Numbered from the stretch's first letter, positions 1-9,334 are shown. The stretch is DNA of 64,000 nt from Lachnospiraceae bacterium (GCA_910576335.1 CAJTIU010000015.1:1-64000); one strand, 5' to 3'. Notes: generated from the sequence alone by a model not told the origin. Numbers and translations: made by a program.

Positions 1-74
1 TCACCACCAGCTTTATTCAGCGTCTTCCCCAATATATGCAGGAGGCTCTGGAGCGGACAGAAACAGCGGCATGA
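1..74 (+). CDS. C-terminal end of an unidentified gene (partial)
   Basis: An open frame runs in from the window edge and stops at TGA 72-74, giving about 23 residues that end in ALERTETAA. This is too short to assign. It could be the tail of a real upstream gene or chance. Confidence 0.3.
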   Translation, partial: TTSFIQRLPQYMQEALERTETAA

Positions 75-96
75 AACTATTTTATAGGTTAAAGTA

Positions 97-579
97 TTGA
101 TTTTTCAATGTGCGAATCCCATTTTTGATGTGGGAAGTTTGAGTAATTTATACTGGCGCAGGATGGTCAGTATGTGCTCCGAAGAGTCTGATAAAAATTA
201 TAAATGCAGTATGCTCTCAAAGGAGGAGACGGAGGAGTTTCTTGAACTCTACCGGGAGGATAATGAGAGGGTCGCACAGGAATACATCGGAGACGGGAAG
301 CCGCTTTTTCATTACGATGCAGCCGAAACTGTGAAATGGGAAAAGCAGAATGAGACCATGCTGGATGATATGATCCGTGTATTTACGGTTTTGGCGTATG
401 ACTCCCATGAAGAGATTACTGCACTTAAAGAAAAGGTAAGGACACTGGAAAAGGATAATCAAGAGCTGAAAAAGAAAAGTGAGGACCTGAAAAGGCAGGT
501 TGCGGAAAACAGGCTGTCAGTAGAGAATATCAGCCGTAAGAGTAAACGCTATATCCGCAGGAAACTTGGAATGAAATAA
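97..579 (+). CDS. hypothetical protein with C-terminal coiled coil, possibly a gene remnant
   Basis: The frame is 160 codons from TTG 97; later starts are ATG 163, 172 or 211, and none has a strong ribosome site. The middle (LELYREDNERVAQEYIG) resembles the C-terminal tail of sulfotransferase- or glycosyltransferase-like proteins. The last third is a charged heptad-rich coiled coil ending in a basic segment (SRKSKRYIRRKLGMK). With no catalytic domain in front, it may be the surviving 3' end of a longer gene. It lies 18 bp before the sulfate-binding lipoprotein gene and could be cotranscribed with it. The family resemblance is from memory and weak; no function is assigned. Confidence 0.45.
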   Translation: MIFQCANPIFDVGSLSNLYWRRMVSMCSEESDKNYKCSMLSKEETEEFLELYREDNERVAQEYIGDGKPLFHYDAAETVKWEKQNETMLDDMIRVFTVLAYDSHEEITALKEKVRTLEKDNQELKKKSEDLKRQVAENRLSVENISRKSKRYIRRKLGMK

Positions 580-597
580 AGTTGGAGGATGGATAAT

Positions 598-1623
598 ATG
601 AAAAGAAATGTGATTGCTTTGATGGCGGCTCTTGTTATGGCGGTCTCTGTATTCACATGGGGATGCGGCGGCAGCTCCGGTGACGGAAAAGACAGTGGGG
701 GCACAGAACTTCTGAATGTGTCTTATGATCCTACCCGTGAATTTTATGCAAAGTATAATGAACTATTTGGAAAGTACTGGGAGGAAAAAACCGGCGAAAA
801 AATAAATGTGACGCAGTCGCACGGCGGCTCCGGATCTCAGGCGCGTTCGGTTATTGAAGGAAATGAGGCTGATGTAGTAACCCTTGCTCTTGCAAGAGAT
901 GTAATTGCCATTGAAGAGGCAGGGCTGATCGAAGAGGGCTGGATAGATGAATTTGATAAAGACAGCTCTCCCTATACTTCTACGATTGTATTTCTTGTAC
1001 GTAAGGGAAACGAGAAGGAGATTAAGGACTGGGACGATCTGATCAAGGACGGGGTTGAGATCATTACGCCGAACCCTAAAACTTCCGGGGGCGCCTGCTG
1101 GAATTTCCTTGCAGCATGGGCGTTTGCGAAGCAGCAGGACAGTAATGAAGAAGCGATAAAGGAATTTATGAAAAAGCTGTATAAAAATGTACTTGTTCTG
1201 GATTCCGGGGCAAGAGGGGCTACGAATACATTTGTGGAAAACGGACAGGGCGATGTTCTGATTGCATGGGAAAACGAGGCGTATCTTTCCATGGAGGAAT
1301 ATCCGGACGAGTACGAGATTGTAACGCCTGGCATCAGTATCCTTGCCCAGCCTTCTGTGGCAGTTGTAGACAGCAATGCAAAGGCGCACGGAACGCAGGA
1401 GGCGGCTTCAGCTTATCTGGAGTACCTTTACAGTGAGGAGGCGCAGAGGCTGGCAGGCGAGAATTATTACCGTCCGTCAGACGAGAATATCTTGAAGGAA
1501 TTTTCAGGCCAGTTTAACCTGGATATGAATCTTGTAACGATTGACGACTTTGGCGGCTGGAATCAGGCGTATGAAACTTATTTTGACGACGGCGCGATCT
1601 TTGACCAGATCTATACAGAATAG
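598..1623 (+). CDS. sulfate ABC transporter substrate-binding lipoprotein
   Basis: This extracytoplasmic receptor delivers sulfate (or thiosulfate) to the CysTWA importer. The ATG at 598 fits the GGAGG at 584-588; the in-frame ATG at 589 sits directly on that site and is rejected. The 341-residue protein starts with a lipoprotein signal peptide ending in a TWGC lipobox. The mature part carries Sbp-family blocks: YDPTREFY near the start, SHGGSGSQARSV, a PKTSGGACWNFLAAW ligand loop and GDVLIAWENEA. Length is normal for the family. It is the first clear gene of a four-gene same-strand cluster, 42 bp before cysT. Sulfate is inferred from family; molybdate/tungstate receptors are shorter and lack these loops. 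Confidence 0.92.
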   Translation: MKRNVIALMAALVMAVSVFTWGCGGSSGDGKDSGGTELLNVSYDPTREFYAKYNELFGKYWEEKTGEKINVTQSHGGSGSQARSVIEGNEADVVTLALARDVIAIEEAGLIEEGWIDEFDKDSSPYTSTIVFLVRKGNEKEIKDWDDLIKDGVEIITPNPKTSGGACWNFLAAWAFAKQQDSNEEAIKEFMKKLYKNVLVLDSGARGATNTFVENGQGDVLIAWENEAYLSMEEYPDEYEIVTPGISILAQPSVAVVDSNAKAHGTQEAASAYLEYLYSEEAQRLAGENYYRPSDENILKEFSGQFNLDMNLVTIDDFGGWNQAYETYFDDGAIFDQIYTE

Positions 1624-1665
1624 CCTGGGAATGCATAATTGTTTTGAGAAGGGACATTTCATTAT

Positions 1666-2517
1666 ATGGGACAACAGATTGTAAAAGTGAAGAATAAAAA
1701 GGGCATAAGAGTGATCCCGGGCTTCGGCCTGTCTATGGGTGTTACGCTGTCTATGCTAAGCATCCTGGTGCTGATACCACTTGTGTCTATTTTTATCAGT
1801 GCAGGGAAGCTTGATTTTCAGGAATTTGCGGAAGCTGTTACGTCGAAACAGGTCGTGTCAGGATATATTGTCAGTATTTCCTGTGCTTTTTTTGCCGCTT
1901 TCGTAAATGCTGTGTTCGGAGTAATTCTTGCCTGGGTTCTGGTACGCTATGATTTTCCGGGGAGAAGGCTTATGGATGGGCTGATTGAGCTTCCTTTTGC
2001 CCTTCCGACTGCTGTGGCGGGTATTTCCCTTACATATCTGTATTCTGATGAGGGATGGATCGGGGCATTATTTGCCAAAGCGGGAATTAAAATTGCATAC
2101 ACCAGGACCGGAATTACAATTGCTATGATATTCGTGGGCATTCCCTTTGTAGTAAGAGCGGTTCAGCCTGTGTTAAAGAGGCTTGACAGGCAGTACGAAG
2201 AAGCAGCACAGATGCTTGGAGCAGGCAGGATCTACACGTTTTTCAGGGTTACTCTTCCTGAGCTTTTCCCGGCTCTTTTTGGGGGCTTCGGCCTTGCGTT
2301 TGCCAGAGGAATCGGAGAATATGGGAGTGTTGTATTTATTGCCGGAAATATTCCGAATGAGACCCAGATTGCACCGCTTCTGATTATGACAAAGCTGGAG
2401 CAGTATAAGTATTCGGATGCCACTGCAATTGCACTTGTGCTTCTTCTTTTGTCCTTTCTTCTGATGTTAGTCATTAACTCTGTACAGATCTATATGCAGA
2501 GGTTCAGTAAGGAATAG
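1666..2517 (+). CDS. cysT: sulfate ABC transporter permease CysT
   Basis: An inner-membrane subunit of the sulfate importer, 283 residues with about six membrane segments. The cytoplasmic EAA loop that docks on the ATPase is visible as EEAAQMLGAGRIYTFFRVTLP-like sequence around residues 183-203, followed by the typical GEYGSVVFIAGN segment of CysT. It follows the binding protein and precedes cysW by 30 bp, the usual order of this operon. Confidence 0.93.
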   Translation: MGQQIVKVKNKKGIRVIPGFGLSMGVTLSMLSILVLIPLVSIFISAGKLDFQEFAEAVTSKQVVSGYIVSISCAFFAAFVNAVFGVILAWVLVRYDFPGRRLMDGLIELPFALPTAVAGISLTYLYSDEGWIGALFAKAGIKIAYTRTGITIAMIFVGIPFVVRAVQPVLKRLDRQYEEAAQMLGAGRIYTFFRVTLPELFPALFGGFGLAFARGIGEYGSVVFIAGNIPNETQIAPLLIMTKLEQYKYSDATAIALVLLLLSFLLMLVINSVQIYMQRFSKE

Positions 2518-2547
2518 CACAGGATTTAAAGGAGAAGGAGGAGAGCC

Positions 2548-3453
2548 ATGTCAGAAAAAAAGAAAAAATCATTTGAACAGGATATAACCGGAGACGGAAT
2601 TAATTCGATCAAGAAGGTGGTAGAAACACATAATGCTGCTTCAGACGGCGCTATAAAGTATGTGCTGATCGGCGTCTGCGTTGTATTTTTGTTTGTCATG
2701 CTTGTATTGCCGCTGGCAGTAGTGGCTGTAAATGCCCTGAAGGAGGGATGGGCTGCCTACAGGGAGGCTGTATCCGATGAATATACAATAAAGGCGTTTA
2801 AGCTTACCTTAATTGCTATGGTAACAGCAACGGTGGTGAATACCATATTTGGTATATTTGCGTCTTATCTGCTGTCAAAATTTTACTTCCGGGGGCGGGA
2901 GCTTCTGGCTTCGCTTATTGATATTCCGCTGTCCATATCCCCTGTGATTGCAGGTCTTGTATTTATCCTGACATTTGGAAATATCGGATGGATGGGGGAT
3001 TTTCTGAAAAGCCATGATATCAAGATTGTGTTTGCGGTTCCGGGCGTAATCCTTGCCACTATATTTGTGACATTTCCATTCGTATTCCGGGAGATTTTCC
3101 CGGTGATGAATGCCCAGGGAAAGGAAGAGGAAGAGGCAGCGTCACTGATGGGCGCCGGAGGATTTACCATCTTCCTAAGGATTACATTTCCCCATATGAA
3201 ATGGGCGCTTCTTTATGGAGTCATTCTGTGTGCAGCCAGGGCAATGGGAGAGTTTGGTGCAGTATCGGTAATCTCTGGTCATCTGCGGGGAAAAACCAAT
3301 ACCCTTCCGCTGCATGTGGAAATTCTCTATAATGAGTTTAATACAACAGCGGCCTTTGCAGTATCATCCATACTGGTACTGCTGGCTTTGCTGATCCTGG
3401 CCGCACGGAACATAGTAGAGTGGAAGGCAGAGACAAAGCAGAAGCAGACATAA
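2548..3453 (+). CDS. cysW: sulfate ABC transporter permease CysW
   Basis: The second permease of the sulfate importer, 301 residues. A hydrophilic N-terminal extension of about 30 residues precedes six predicted membrane segments. The EAA loop reads EEEAASLMGAGGFTIFLRI and is followed by the CysW signature AMGEFGAVSVISGHLRGKTN. The ATG sits after a strong AAGGAGAAGGAGG region. CysT and CysW pair as a heterodimer on a CysA dimer. Confidence 0.93.
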   Translation: MSEKKKKSFEQDITGDGINSIKKVVETHNAASDGAIKYVLIGVCVVFLFVMLVLPLAVVAVNALKEGWAAYREAVSDEYTIKAFKLTLIAMVTATVVNTIFGIFASYLLSKFYFRGRELLASLIDIPLSISPVIAGLVFILTFGNIGWMGDFLKSHDIKIVFAVPGVILATIFVTFPFVFREIFPVMNAQGKEEEEAASLMGAGGFTIFLRITFPHMKWALLYGVILCAARAMGEFGAVSVISGHLRGKTNTLPLHVEILYNEFNTTAAFAVSSILVLLALLILAARNIVEWKAETKQKQT

Positions 3454-3520
3454 CTATTCAGCAGGTCTGCGCATCTACTGCGCAGTGAGGGTACTGAACA
3501 GTTACAAAAAATAATCGGGA
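3454..3520 (+). repeat. partial copy of family-1 intergenic element between cysW and cysA
   Basis: An imperfect inverted repeat with ends like TAACTATTCAGCAGG and CTGAACAGTTAC encloses a hairpin CTGCGCA/TGCGCAG (about 3467-3485). The ends match the tips of the full element at 32141-32272. It sits inside the sulfate operon and may act as an mRNA spacer hairpin. Confidence 0.6.
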
Positions 3521-3532
3521 GGCGGGAAGCTT

Positions 3533-4261
3533 ATGTATGTTGAGATGAGACATATCAATAAAACCTTTGACGGTTTTCGGGCATCTGATGATGTAAACTT
3601 CGGTATAGAGAGAGGGCAGCTTGCAGCCCTGTTAGGCCCAAGCGGAAGCGGAAAAACCACAATTTTAAGAATGATTGCAGGACTGGACAAACCGGACTCG
3701 GGAGATATCCTAATCGATGAAACCCGGGTAAATGACCTGCCGGGAAGCAAAAGGGGCATCGGCTTTGTCTTTCAGAATTATGCACTTTTCCGCTACATGA
3801 CCGTAGAAGAGAATATTGCCTTCGGATTAAAAGTACAGAAAAAAAGCAGGCAGGAAATAACATACCGGGTAGAAGAACTCCTGGAGCTGATCTCCATGAA
3901 AGACCTGGGCAGACGATATCCCCACCAGCTTTCCGGCGGGCAGCGCCAGCGCGTGGCATTTGCCCGTGCACTGGCGCCAAGTCCCCAGCTGCTCCTTCTG
4001 GATGAGCCCTTTGCGGCAATTGACGCCAAGGTGCGCCGGGAGCTGCGTACATGGCTGAAAGACATGATCGACCGGGTTAAGATTACCAGTATCTTTGTAA
4101 CCCACGACCAGGAAGAAGCCATGGAGGTGGCCGGAACCATCATCCTCACCAATCAGGGCAGAATTGAGCAGATCGGAACGCCGGAGGAAATCTGTAAAAA
4201 TCCAAAGACAGAATTCGTGGCAGACTTTATCGACGTAAAGTTGGGGACGGGGCATTTTTAA
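3533..4261 (+). CDS. cysA: sulfate ABC transporter ATP-binding protein CysA, short C terminus
   Basis: The ATPase subunit of the sulfate importer. Walker A GPSGSGKTT lies at about residues 35-43, the Q-loop Gln at 81, signature LSGGQRQR at 133-140, Walker B LLLLDEPF at 153-160 and the switch His at 191. The start follows a GGGAGGCGGG site. The protein is only 242 residues: CysA proteins usually run to about 350 with a C-terminal TOBE regulatory domain, which is absent. The last residues (KLGTGHF) and the stop codon are encoded by the palindrome at 4241-4278, so the natural 3' end appears to have been replaced by that element. The nucleotide-binding domain itself is complete. Confidence 0.92.
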   Translation: MYVEMRHINKTFDGFRASDDVNFGIERGQLAALLGPSGSGKTTILRMIAGLDKPDSGDILIDETRVNDLPGSKRGIGFVFQNYALFRYMTVEENIAFGLKVQKKSRQEITYRVEELLELISMKDLGRRYPHQLSGGQRQRVAFARALAPSPQLLLLDEPFAAIDAKVRRELRTWLKDMIDRVKITSIFVTHDQEEAMEVAGTIILTNQGRIEQIGTPEEICKNPKTEFVADFIDVKLGTGHF

Positions 4262-4278
4262 AAATGCCCCGTCCCCAA
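4241..4278. repeat. family-4 palindrome (GGGGACGGGG), bidirectional terminator at cysA 3' end
   Basis: A perfect 38-bp palindrome: a GC-rich arm TTGGGGACGGGGCA meets its complement through a short A/T centre. It separates convergent genes, with the cysA stop inside it and the permease stop (4279-4281) directly after it. The same sequence occurs at 18409-18446 and 23670-23705. The A/T centre plus GC arms would give a strong hairpin in both directions. Confidence 0.85.
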
Positions 4279-6774
4279 TTACTTGATTCTTTCGGTGACA
4301 GTTCCCTGCTTTTCAATTTGTCTGTAGGCTGCTGCCGGTATGAAGGCACAGATCAGAAGGATTGCCAGGACGCTTCCGGGCACCGGGGCTGCCGGGACAT
4401 GGAAGCCGGCTTTCATGTAGTTCATGGACTGGTACAAGAGCCAGGTTACGGCAGTGCCGGCTGTTCCGGTTATGGCCAGGGCTCCGGCGGCATACAGGAG
4501 CCCTTCGGTTATCAGCATTTGTTTTATCTGCCTTCCGGTCATTCCGATGCTTTCGAGAATGGAGAGTTCGATAGTACGGCTGTGGATACTTCCCATAAAT
4601 GTGTTGATGTAATTGGTGATTCCGATTAATGCCAGGATCAGGACGATTCCGGCGCTTACGACCGGCAGGTTTCCCTGTGCTTCTTTTACATTTTTCAGGA
4701 GCTCTATTTTCGAATCGTATGAATAATCAGTGGTCTGCTGATTCAGTACGGCGAGGAGGTCTGTTTCTGCTTTTTCGTTGTATTCCTTTGTATAGGTAAC
4801 GCCCAGGCTGCAGATGACAGGGTCTTTTACGAATTCCTTTACTACAGTATCACTTACGATGATTGTGGGCGGGAAACCCAGAAGGGCCGTGTAATCGTTC
4901 GTATCGGTTAAGCCTGAGATCTGGAAGGAGCGGGTATGTTCCGGATTGCCGTACTCTGCGCAGGTGATGGTTTTTCCGGATATGTCGCTGTCCTTTAGGG
5001 CAAGGGTATTGCGGTATAAAATACAGGTTTTGCCGCTCAGGAAGGCATCCTCGTCTATGGGGGTCTCCAGGCTGCTGTTTAAGGACTGGAAGTCAGAAGG
5101 GCTGATGCCCACGAGGGAGGAGCCGAAGTTTTCAGGGTGCTCCTTGTACTCAGCGAGATCATCTTCATAAGGGATGGTCATCCATGTTTCATAGAATTTC
5201 CGCATCCACAGATCCGCGAAATCCGGCTCCCAGGGGACAGTTATTTCGGTGTAAATGACAGTATTCACTTCTTTTATACTGTCCATGTTTTCCAGCGTTT
5301 TCAAAAGTTTCTGATCAAAAATGTTCACACGGTCTTCTTTCTTTTCCTGTTTTAAGGTGTCATTTTTTATGTTCATATCCAGATTCCGGTCACTGCTTAC
5401 GAACTCCCGTGCACCCTGTGAGGTGAGGAGTGTTGTCATGCATAGAAATACGGATAGCGGTGCTGCCAGGGACAGCATGACAAGGGCTGATTTTTTCCTG
5501 TCTTTTGTAATCTGCCTTTTTGCCATAGACCAGATCAGGGAGCCTTTCCTCTGACGGGAATCTGGAATTTTTGCCCGGGCGGCTGTTTTTGCCGCCTGGG
5601 GGCGGTAGCCAAGCGCCTGGACAGGGGAGTATGCTATGGCAGTTTCTGCAGGTTTTTTTCCGGCAATTAATACTGTGATGCCGGAGAGGAGGACGGTAAG
5701 GAGGAAGACTGCCGGGTGAAGGGTCACTGTAATCTCGTCTGCCTTTCCGCTTCCCAGTGATTTTATAATAACCGGAATGAGGATCAGAGAAATCAGACCG
5801 CCTGAGAGAAGACCGCCAGCGGTTCCGATTCCGCAGATCAGGAGTATCTGCCGGTACATCAGACGGCGGATCTGAGCCCCGGTCATTCCAATGGTCTGCA
5901 GAAGTCCGTAGTAGCGTACATTTCCGGCTACATACAGGTACATAATATTATAGATCAGAAGGTAGGCGCACAGACAAGTGACAAATACCAGTCCCGCGAT
6001 CCCCGCAAGTATGCGCATGGAAAATGCAAAGTCTCCGGTAAAGAACAGACGCTGTACCTTTTTAAGCTTCATGGATGAGATAAATGCATTCTGTTTCTTT
6101 GAAGATATGAGATTTTGCTTAAAATCCATGTAATAGCGTCCCGAGGAGGTATCCTCTACAGTAAGTCCGGTCTTCTGATAAAAATTTTCGGAAACATAGA
6201 AAACTTTTTTTGGCCCGTAGCCGTCCCACATGCCAGATATCCGGAAGGTTTTTTCAAATTTTTTATCCTGTATTCCGTAGACAGCCGTGAAGGTGTCCCC
6301 TACGTCCAGATCGCCGAAGCCGCATTCCTTCAGAGCCTGTTTTGTTGCCATAACCTCATTTTCCTCTTCCGGGTAGCGTCCCTTTACCCACTTTCTGGCA
6401 GGAGCCATCATATCATTCCAGAAGCTTTCATTGGTCCATAAGAGCCCTACATCTGGAAGATGCTCTTTTTCTGTTTTTGCAATATAACCGGAAACAGCGG
6501 CTATTCCCGTTCTTTTTATGTCCGGATTCTTTCGGCATGCCTCCATCTGTTCTTCCGTAACGCCATACAGAATGGCATCAAATTCGGCGCCGTCCAGACG
6601 AATATTCCGAAGCCGTTCCATCTGAAACCAGGTGATGCCTGTGGTGAATATACTAAAAAGCAGGAAGGAAGATAAAAATACGGAGAGAATCATGGAAAGA
6701 GACCTTCTCCGGCTGCTTTTCAGATTTTTTCCTGCCATTCGGTCAATTACAGCCATATTATTATTTTTCAGCAT
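4279..6774 (-). CDS. FtsX-like ABC transporter permease, two-domain
   Basis: The membrane subunit of a peptide-type ABC exporter, 831 residues. ATG 6774 is chosen over the upstream GTG 6783 because AGGAGG (6782-6787) lies 7 bp before it. The architecture is one N-terminal membrane segment, an extracellular domain (about residues 50-235), three membrane segments ending near 360, a cytoplasmic linker, a further segment near 430, a second extracellular domain (about 450-690) and three C-terminal segments. Each half carries the FtsX motif (GLLQTIGMTGAQIR, LSILESIGMTGRQIK). It overlaps the ATPase gene by 14 bp. The linked two-component system suggests antimicrobial-peptide sensing or resistance, but the length and double extracellular domains differ from classical BceB. 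Confidence 0.88.
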   Translation of the reverse strand: MLKNNNMAVIDRMAGKNLKSSRRRSLSMILSVFLSSFLLFSIFTTGITWFQMERLRNIRLDGAEFDAILYGVTEEQMEACRKNPDIKRTGIAAVSGYIAKTEKEHLPDVGLLWTNESFWNDMMAPARKWVKGRYPEEENEVMATKQALKECGFGDLDVGDTFTAVYGIQDKKFEKTFRISGMWDGYGPKKVFYVSENFYQKTGLTVEDTSSGRYYMDFKQNLISSKKQNAFISSMKLKKVQRLFFTGDFAFSMRILAGIAGLVFVTCLCAYLLIYNIMYLYVAGNVRYYGLLQTIGMTGAQIRRLMYRQILLICGIGTAGGLLSGGLISLILIPVIIKSLGSGKADEITVTLHPAVFLLTVLLSGITVLIAGKKPAETAIAYSPVQALGYRPQAAKTAARAKIPDSRQRKGSLIWSMAKRQITKDRKKSALVMLSLAAPLSVFLCMTTLLTSQGAREFVSSDRNLDMNIKNDTLKQEKKEDRVNIFDQKLLKTLENMDSIKEVNTVIYTEITVPWEPDFADLWMRKFYETWMTIPYEDDLAEYKEHPENFGSSLVGISPSDFQSLNSSLETPIDEDAFLSGKTCILYRNTLALKDSDISGKTITCAEYGNPEHTRSFQISGLTDTNDYTALLGFPPTIIVSDTVVKEFVKDPVICSLGVTYTKEYNEKAETDLLAVLNQQTTDYSYDSKIELLKNVKEAQGNLPVVSAGIVLILALIGITNYINTFMGSIHSRTIELSILESIGMTGRQIKQMLITEGLLYAAGALAITGTAGTAVTWLLYQSMNYMKAGFHVPAAPVPGSVLAILLICAFIPAAAYRQIEKQGTVTERIK

Positions 6775-7513
6775 ACCCGTCACCTCCTGAAGCAGACAGA
6801 TCTGTGGATGTACTGGACCGGTTCTGAACCATTAATATTTGCTCCTTCGCAAGACGACCGTCCTCAATGCGTACGATGCGGTCAGCCAACTGTGCAATAT
6901 CATGATCATGTGTGATCAGAATAATGGTCTGCTGAAACTGCTTTGCCGCAGCCTTTAAAAGCCCGAGCACATCATGGCTAGAAGCAGTATCCAGATTTCC
7001 GGTAGGCTCGTCTGCTAAAATAATTGCAGGTTTGGAGGCAAGCGCCCGGGCAATTGCCGCCCGCTGCTGTTGTCCGCCGGACAGCATGCCTGGGAGGGCG
7101 TTTCTCTTTTCCGTGAGTTTCAGCACCTCCAGGATTTCGTCAATAAACTGCATGTCAACATGCCGTCCGTCCAGTTCCACCGGGAGAGTGATATTTTCAT
7201 ATATCGTGAGATCCGGTACAAGATTATAGCTTTGGAAAATGAATCCCACTTTCCTCCTTCGGAAGATAGTCAGCTCATCTTTTGTCATGCCCATGAGCCG
7301 ACGTCCGTCCACAATGATTTCTCCGGCTGTAGGGGTATCAAGCCCGCCGATCATGTGAAGAAGGGTGCTCTTTCCACTTCCGGATTTTCCGATAATAGAG
7401 AGAAATTCCTGCTCTCTTACTGTAAAATCTACTCCGTCCAGTGCTTTTACCAGGTTTCCCCCATACTCATAATATTTTTTTAATCCTTTTGTCTGAACAA
7501 TCCATGAATCCAT
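6761..7513 (-). CDS. ABC transporter ATP-binding protein (MacB/BceA type)
   Basis: The cytoplasmic ATPase for the permease at 4279-6774. The ATG at 7513 follows GGAGACAAAC; an upstream in-frame start at 7582 lacks such a site. The protein is 250 residues, with Walker A GKSGSGKST (42-50), Q-loop FIFQSYNL, signature LSGGQQQR (144-151) and Walker B ILADEPTGNLD. The ADEPTGNLD form is typical of the LolD/MacB/BceA group that serves FtsX-type permeases. The last 20 or so residues are a low-complexity Ser/Thr/Gly tail. The two genes are translationally coupled. Confidence 0.92.
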   Translation of the reverse strand: MDSWIVQTKGLKKYYEYGGNLVKALDGVDFTVREQEFLSIIGKSGSGKSTLLHMIGGLDTPTAGEIIVDGRRLMGMTKDELTIFRRRKVGFIFQSYNLVPDLTIYENITLPVELDGRHVDMQFIDEILEVLKLTEKRNALPGMLSGGQQQRAAIARALASKPAIILADEPTGNLDTASSHDVLGLLKAAAKQFQQTIILITHDHDIAQLADRIVRIEDGRLAKEQILMVQNRSSTSTDLSASGGDGYAEK

Positions 7514-7650
7514 ATGTTTGTCTCCTTTCTGTCTGGATATCCTGTGGCATGATACAAGCGTCAGAAGTTCATGCATAAGCACGGAACAATCCGTGTATCA
7601 TGGTATTAGAATATCGTACAAAAATCACAGACCAGTCACAAAATCCAATT

Positions 7651-7666
7651 ATCACAAAACTGTGAT
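7651..7666. promoter_or_regulatory. predicted response-regulator operator of the ABC genes
   Basis: A perfect palindrome ATCACA-AAAC-TGTGAT lies 138 bp upstream of the ATPase start. The same half-sites with the same 4-bp gap occur at 9420-9435 before the response regulator gene. BceR-type regulators are known to bind TnACA-N4-TGTAA-like sites, which this closely resembles. A candidate minus-strand -10 (TACGAT, 7618-7613) lies about 43 bp downstream of its centre, fitting an activator position. Confidence 0.65.
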
Positions 7667-7722
7667 ATACGGTTCAGTACTTTTACAGCTGCATAAAGAA
7701 TTGCTTTCGGAAATAGAAACGA

Positions 7723-8649
7723 TCAGTCACCTTGCAGGTATATGCAGAATTCACTGCCAAGGCCGGGATGTGAGCGGACCTCGATATAGCCGTCCTGCAG
7801 TTCCAGGATCTTCCGGGAAAGATACAGGCCAATCCCGATTCCGCTCTGATCATGAATCTCGGGCTCACGGTAAAAGCGGGAAAAAATCTCTGCCTGCCTC
7901 TCTAAAGGAATCCCTTTTCCAGTATCCTTTATGGATATTCGGGTGTAAATCTCCTGGGGGACTACGGTGATGGTGATGCTTCCTTCTGGAGCTGTGTATT
8001 TCACGGCATTGTCAAGAACATTAAATATGGCTTCCTCCGTCCATTTTCTGTCATGGATAATGTTCAGCCCTTCATCACAGCTTACGGACAGGGTAAGCTG
8101 CTTTCTGGCAGCTGCCGGAACAATCTCACCCAGTGCGCCTGCAATGGTTTCGTTAAGATTTGTCCTTTCTTTTTTTATCTGAATGGTTCCAGTTTCCAGA
8201 CGTGACATCTTTACCATGCTTTGCAGAAGAAAATCTAATTTTTCCACCTGGCTGCACAGATGGGTCAGAAATTCCCCGCCCTGTTCAGACAGGGGCTCCT
8301 CCTGTAAAAATTCCATATACAGTTTTATATTTGCAACTGGTGTCCTGGTCTGATGGGAAATATTAGAGATCAGTTCCTTTATCTGCTGCTTTTCCTTCAG
8401 GACCGCTGCCTCCTTCTGTACATGGATATGGCTGACTCTGTGGAATCTTTCACTACATTTGCCCCACAGAGTGTCAGATGTGCTTTCCAGGGTCTCCTGG
8501 AATTCCTTTCCCTCTATGATATAGTCAAGAGCCTGCTCGATCTGGTCTGAGAAGAGAAAAACCTCCTTTTTCATCCGGTGCATGTTCCAAAGGGCAGCTG
8601 CCGTGACCGCCAGGGCAGCTGCCGTGGTTACGATTAGAAACCAATCCAT
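7723..8649 (-). CDS. sensor histidine kinase of the ABC exporter system
   Basis: A membrane histidine kinase of 308 residues. One hydrophobic N-terminal segment (about residues 4-22) is followed directly by a cytoplasmic linker, the phospho-acceptor box SNISHQTRTP (His 99) and a full ATPase domain with N (NVLDNAVKY), G1 (DTGKGI) and G2 (GIGIGLYLS) boxes. There is no extracellular sensor domain, so the stimulus is probably sensed in the membrane or through the ABC permease, as in Bce-type systems. The ATG overlaps the regulator gene by 16 bp. Confidence 0.9.
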   Translation of the reverse strand: MDWFLIVTTAAALAVTAAALWNMHRMKKEVFLFSDQIEQALDYIIEGKEFQETLESTSDTLWGKCSERFHRVSHIHVQKEAAVLKEKQQIKELISNISHQTRTPVANIKLYMEFLQEEPLSEQGGEFLTHLCSQVEKLDFLLQSMVKMSRLETGTIQIKKERTNLNETIAGALGEIVPAAARKQLTLSVSCDEGLNIIHDRKWTEEAIFNVLDNAVKYTAPEGSITITVVPQEIYTRISIKDTGKGIPLERQAEIFSRFYREPEIHDQSGIGIGLYLSRKILELQDGYIEVRSHPGLGSEFCIYLQGD

Positions 8650-9305
8650 TGATATCCCATTCCATATACATTTGAAATATATTTATGGCCAGAATCCTCA
8701 AGCTTTCCCCGGAGCCGGTTGATGTTGACTGCCAGTGCATGCTTATCCATAAACTGGGCTCCGGCATCCCACATGCGGTCAAGAAGGATGCTGTAGGTAA
8801 GAAGCTGTCCTCTGTTCTGGACAAGTTCCTTTAGAAGACGGTGCTCGGTAGGCGTCAGGCTGATTTCATTGCCGCCTGCCTGGAACTTCGCCTGGTTCAA
8901 GTCAATCCGAAGGTAACCGTCATCGAAAATGAGGCTGCTTTCACTCTTCATATGCCGGAGGATTACTTCGAGTTTGCGCAGAAGGACTTTCATGGAAAAG
9001 GGTTTTGTCACATAATCCCAGGCCCCCAGCTCATAGCCTCTGAGGACATCCTCCTCCAAATCGCGGGCAGTGAGAAATAGTACCGGGATATCTGTTTTTT
9101 CTTTTACCCACCGGCAGAATTCATATCCTTCCCCGTCCGGAAGATTTACATCCAGTAAAATCAGATGGGGACGTTCAGTCTGATAAAGCATCCGGGCCTC
9201 TTTAACAGAGAAGGCAGAGGCCACGGAGTAGCCTTCCCGTTTCAGTGCATAGCAGAGTGACTGGTTCAGCTCACGGTCATCTTCTGCCAGTAATATTTTT
9301 TGCAT
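8634..9305 (-). CDS. OmpR-family response regulator of the ABC exporter system
   Basis: A DNA-binding response regulator of 223 residues. The receiver has acidic residues DD at 9-10, phospho-acceptor Asp 52 (LLDVNLPDG) and the conserved Lys in TKPF. A C-terminal winged-helix domain (about 125-223) contains LTPTEHRLLKELVQN and YISNVYGMGYQW. ATG 9305 is preceded by GGAGGAACAGCC. It probably binds the ATCACA-N4-TGTGAT sites before its own gene and before the ABC genes, making an autoregulated detoxification module. Confidence 0.92.
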   Translation of the reverse strand: MQKILLAEDDRELNQSLCYALKREGYSVASAFSVKEARMLYQTERPHLILLDVNLPDGEGYEFCRWVKEKTDIPVLFLTARDLEEDVLRGYELGAWDYVTKPFSMKVLLRKLEVILRHMKSESSLIFDDGYLRIDLNQAKFQAGGNEISLTPTEHRLLKELVQNRGQLLTYSILLDRMWDAGAQFMDKHALAVNINRLRGKLEDSGHKYISNVYGMGYQWIGF

Positions 9306-9334
9306 GGCTGTTCCTCCGTTTTTTATATTTATCA

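Noticed and set aside
4264-4629. Plus-strand open frames opposite the FtsX-like permease
   Set aside because: They are shadows of a real gene, begin in the terminator palindrome and have no family features.
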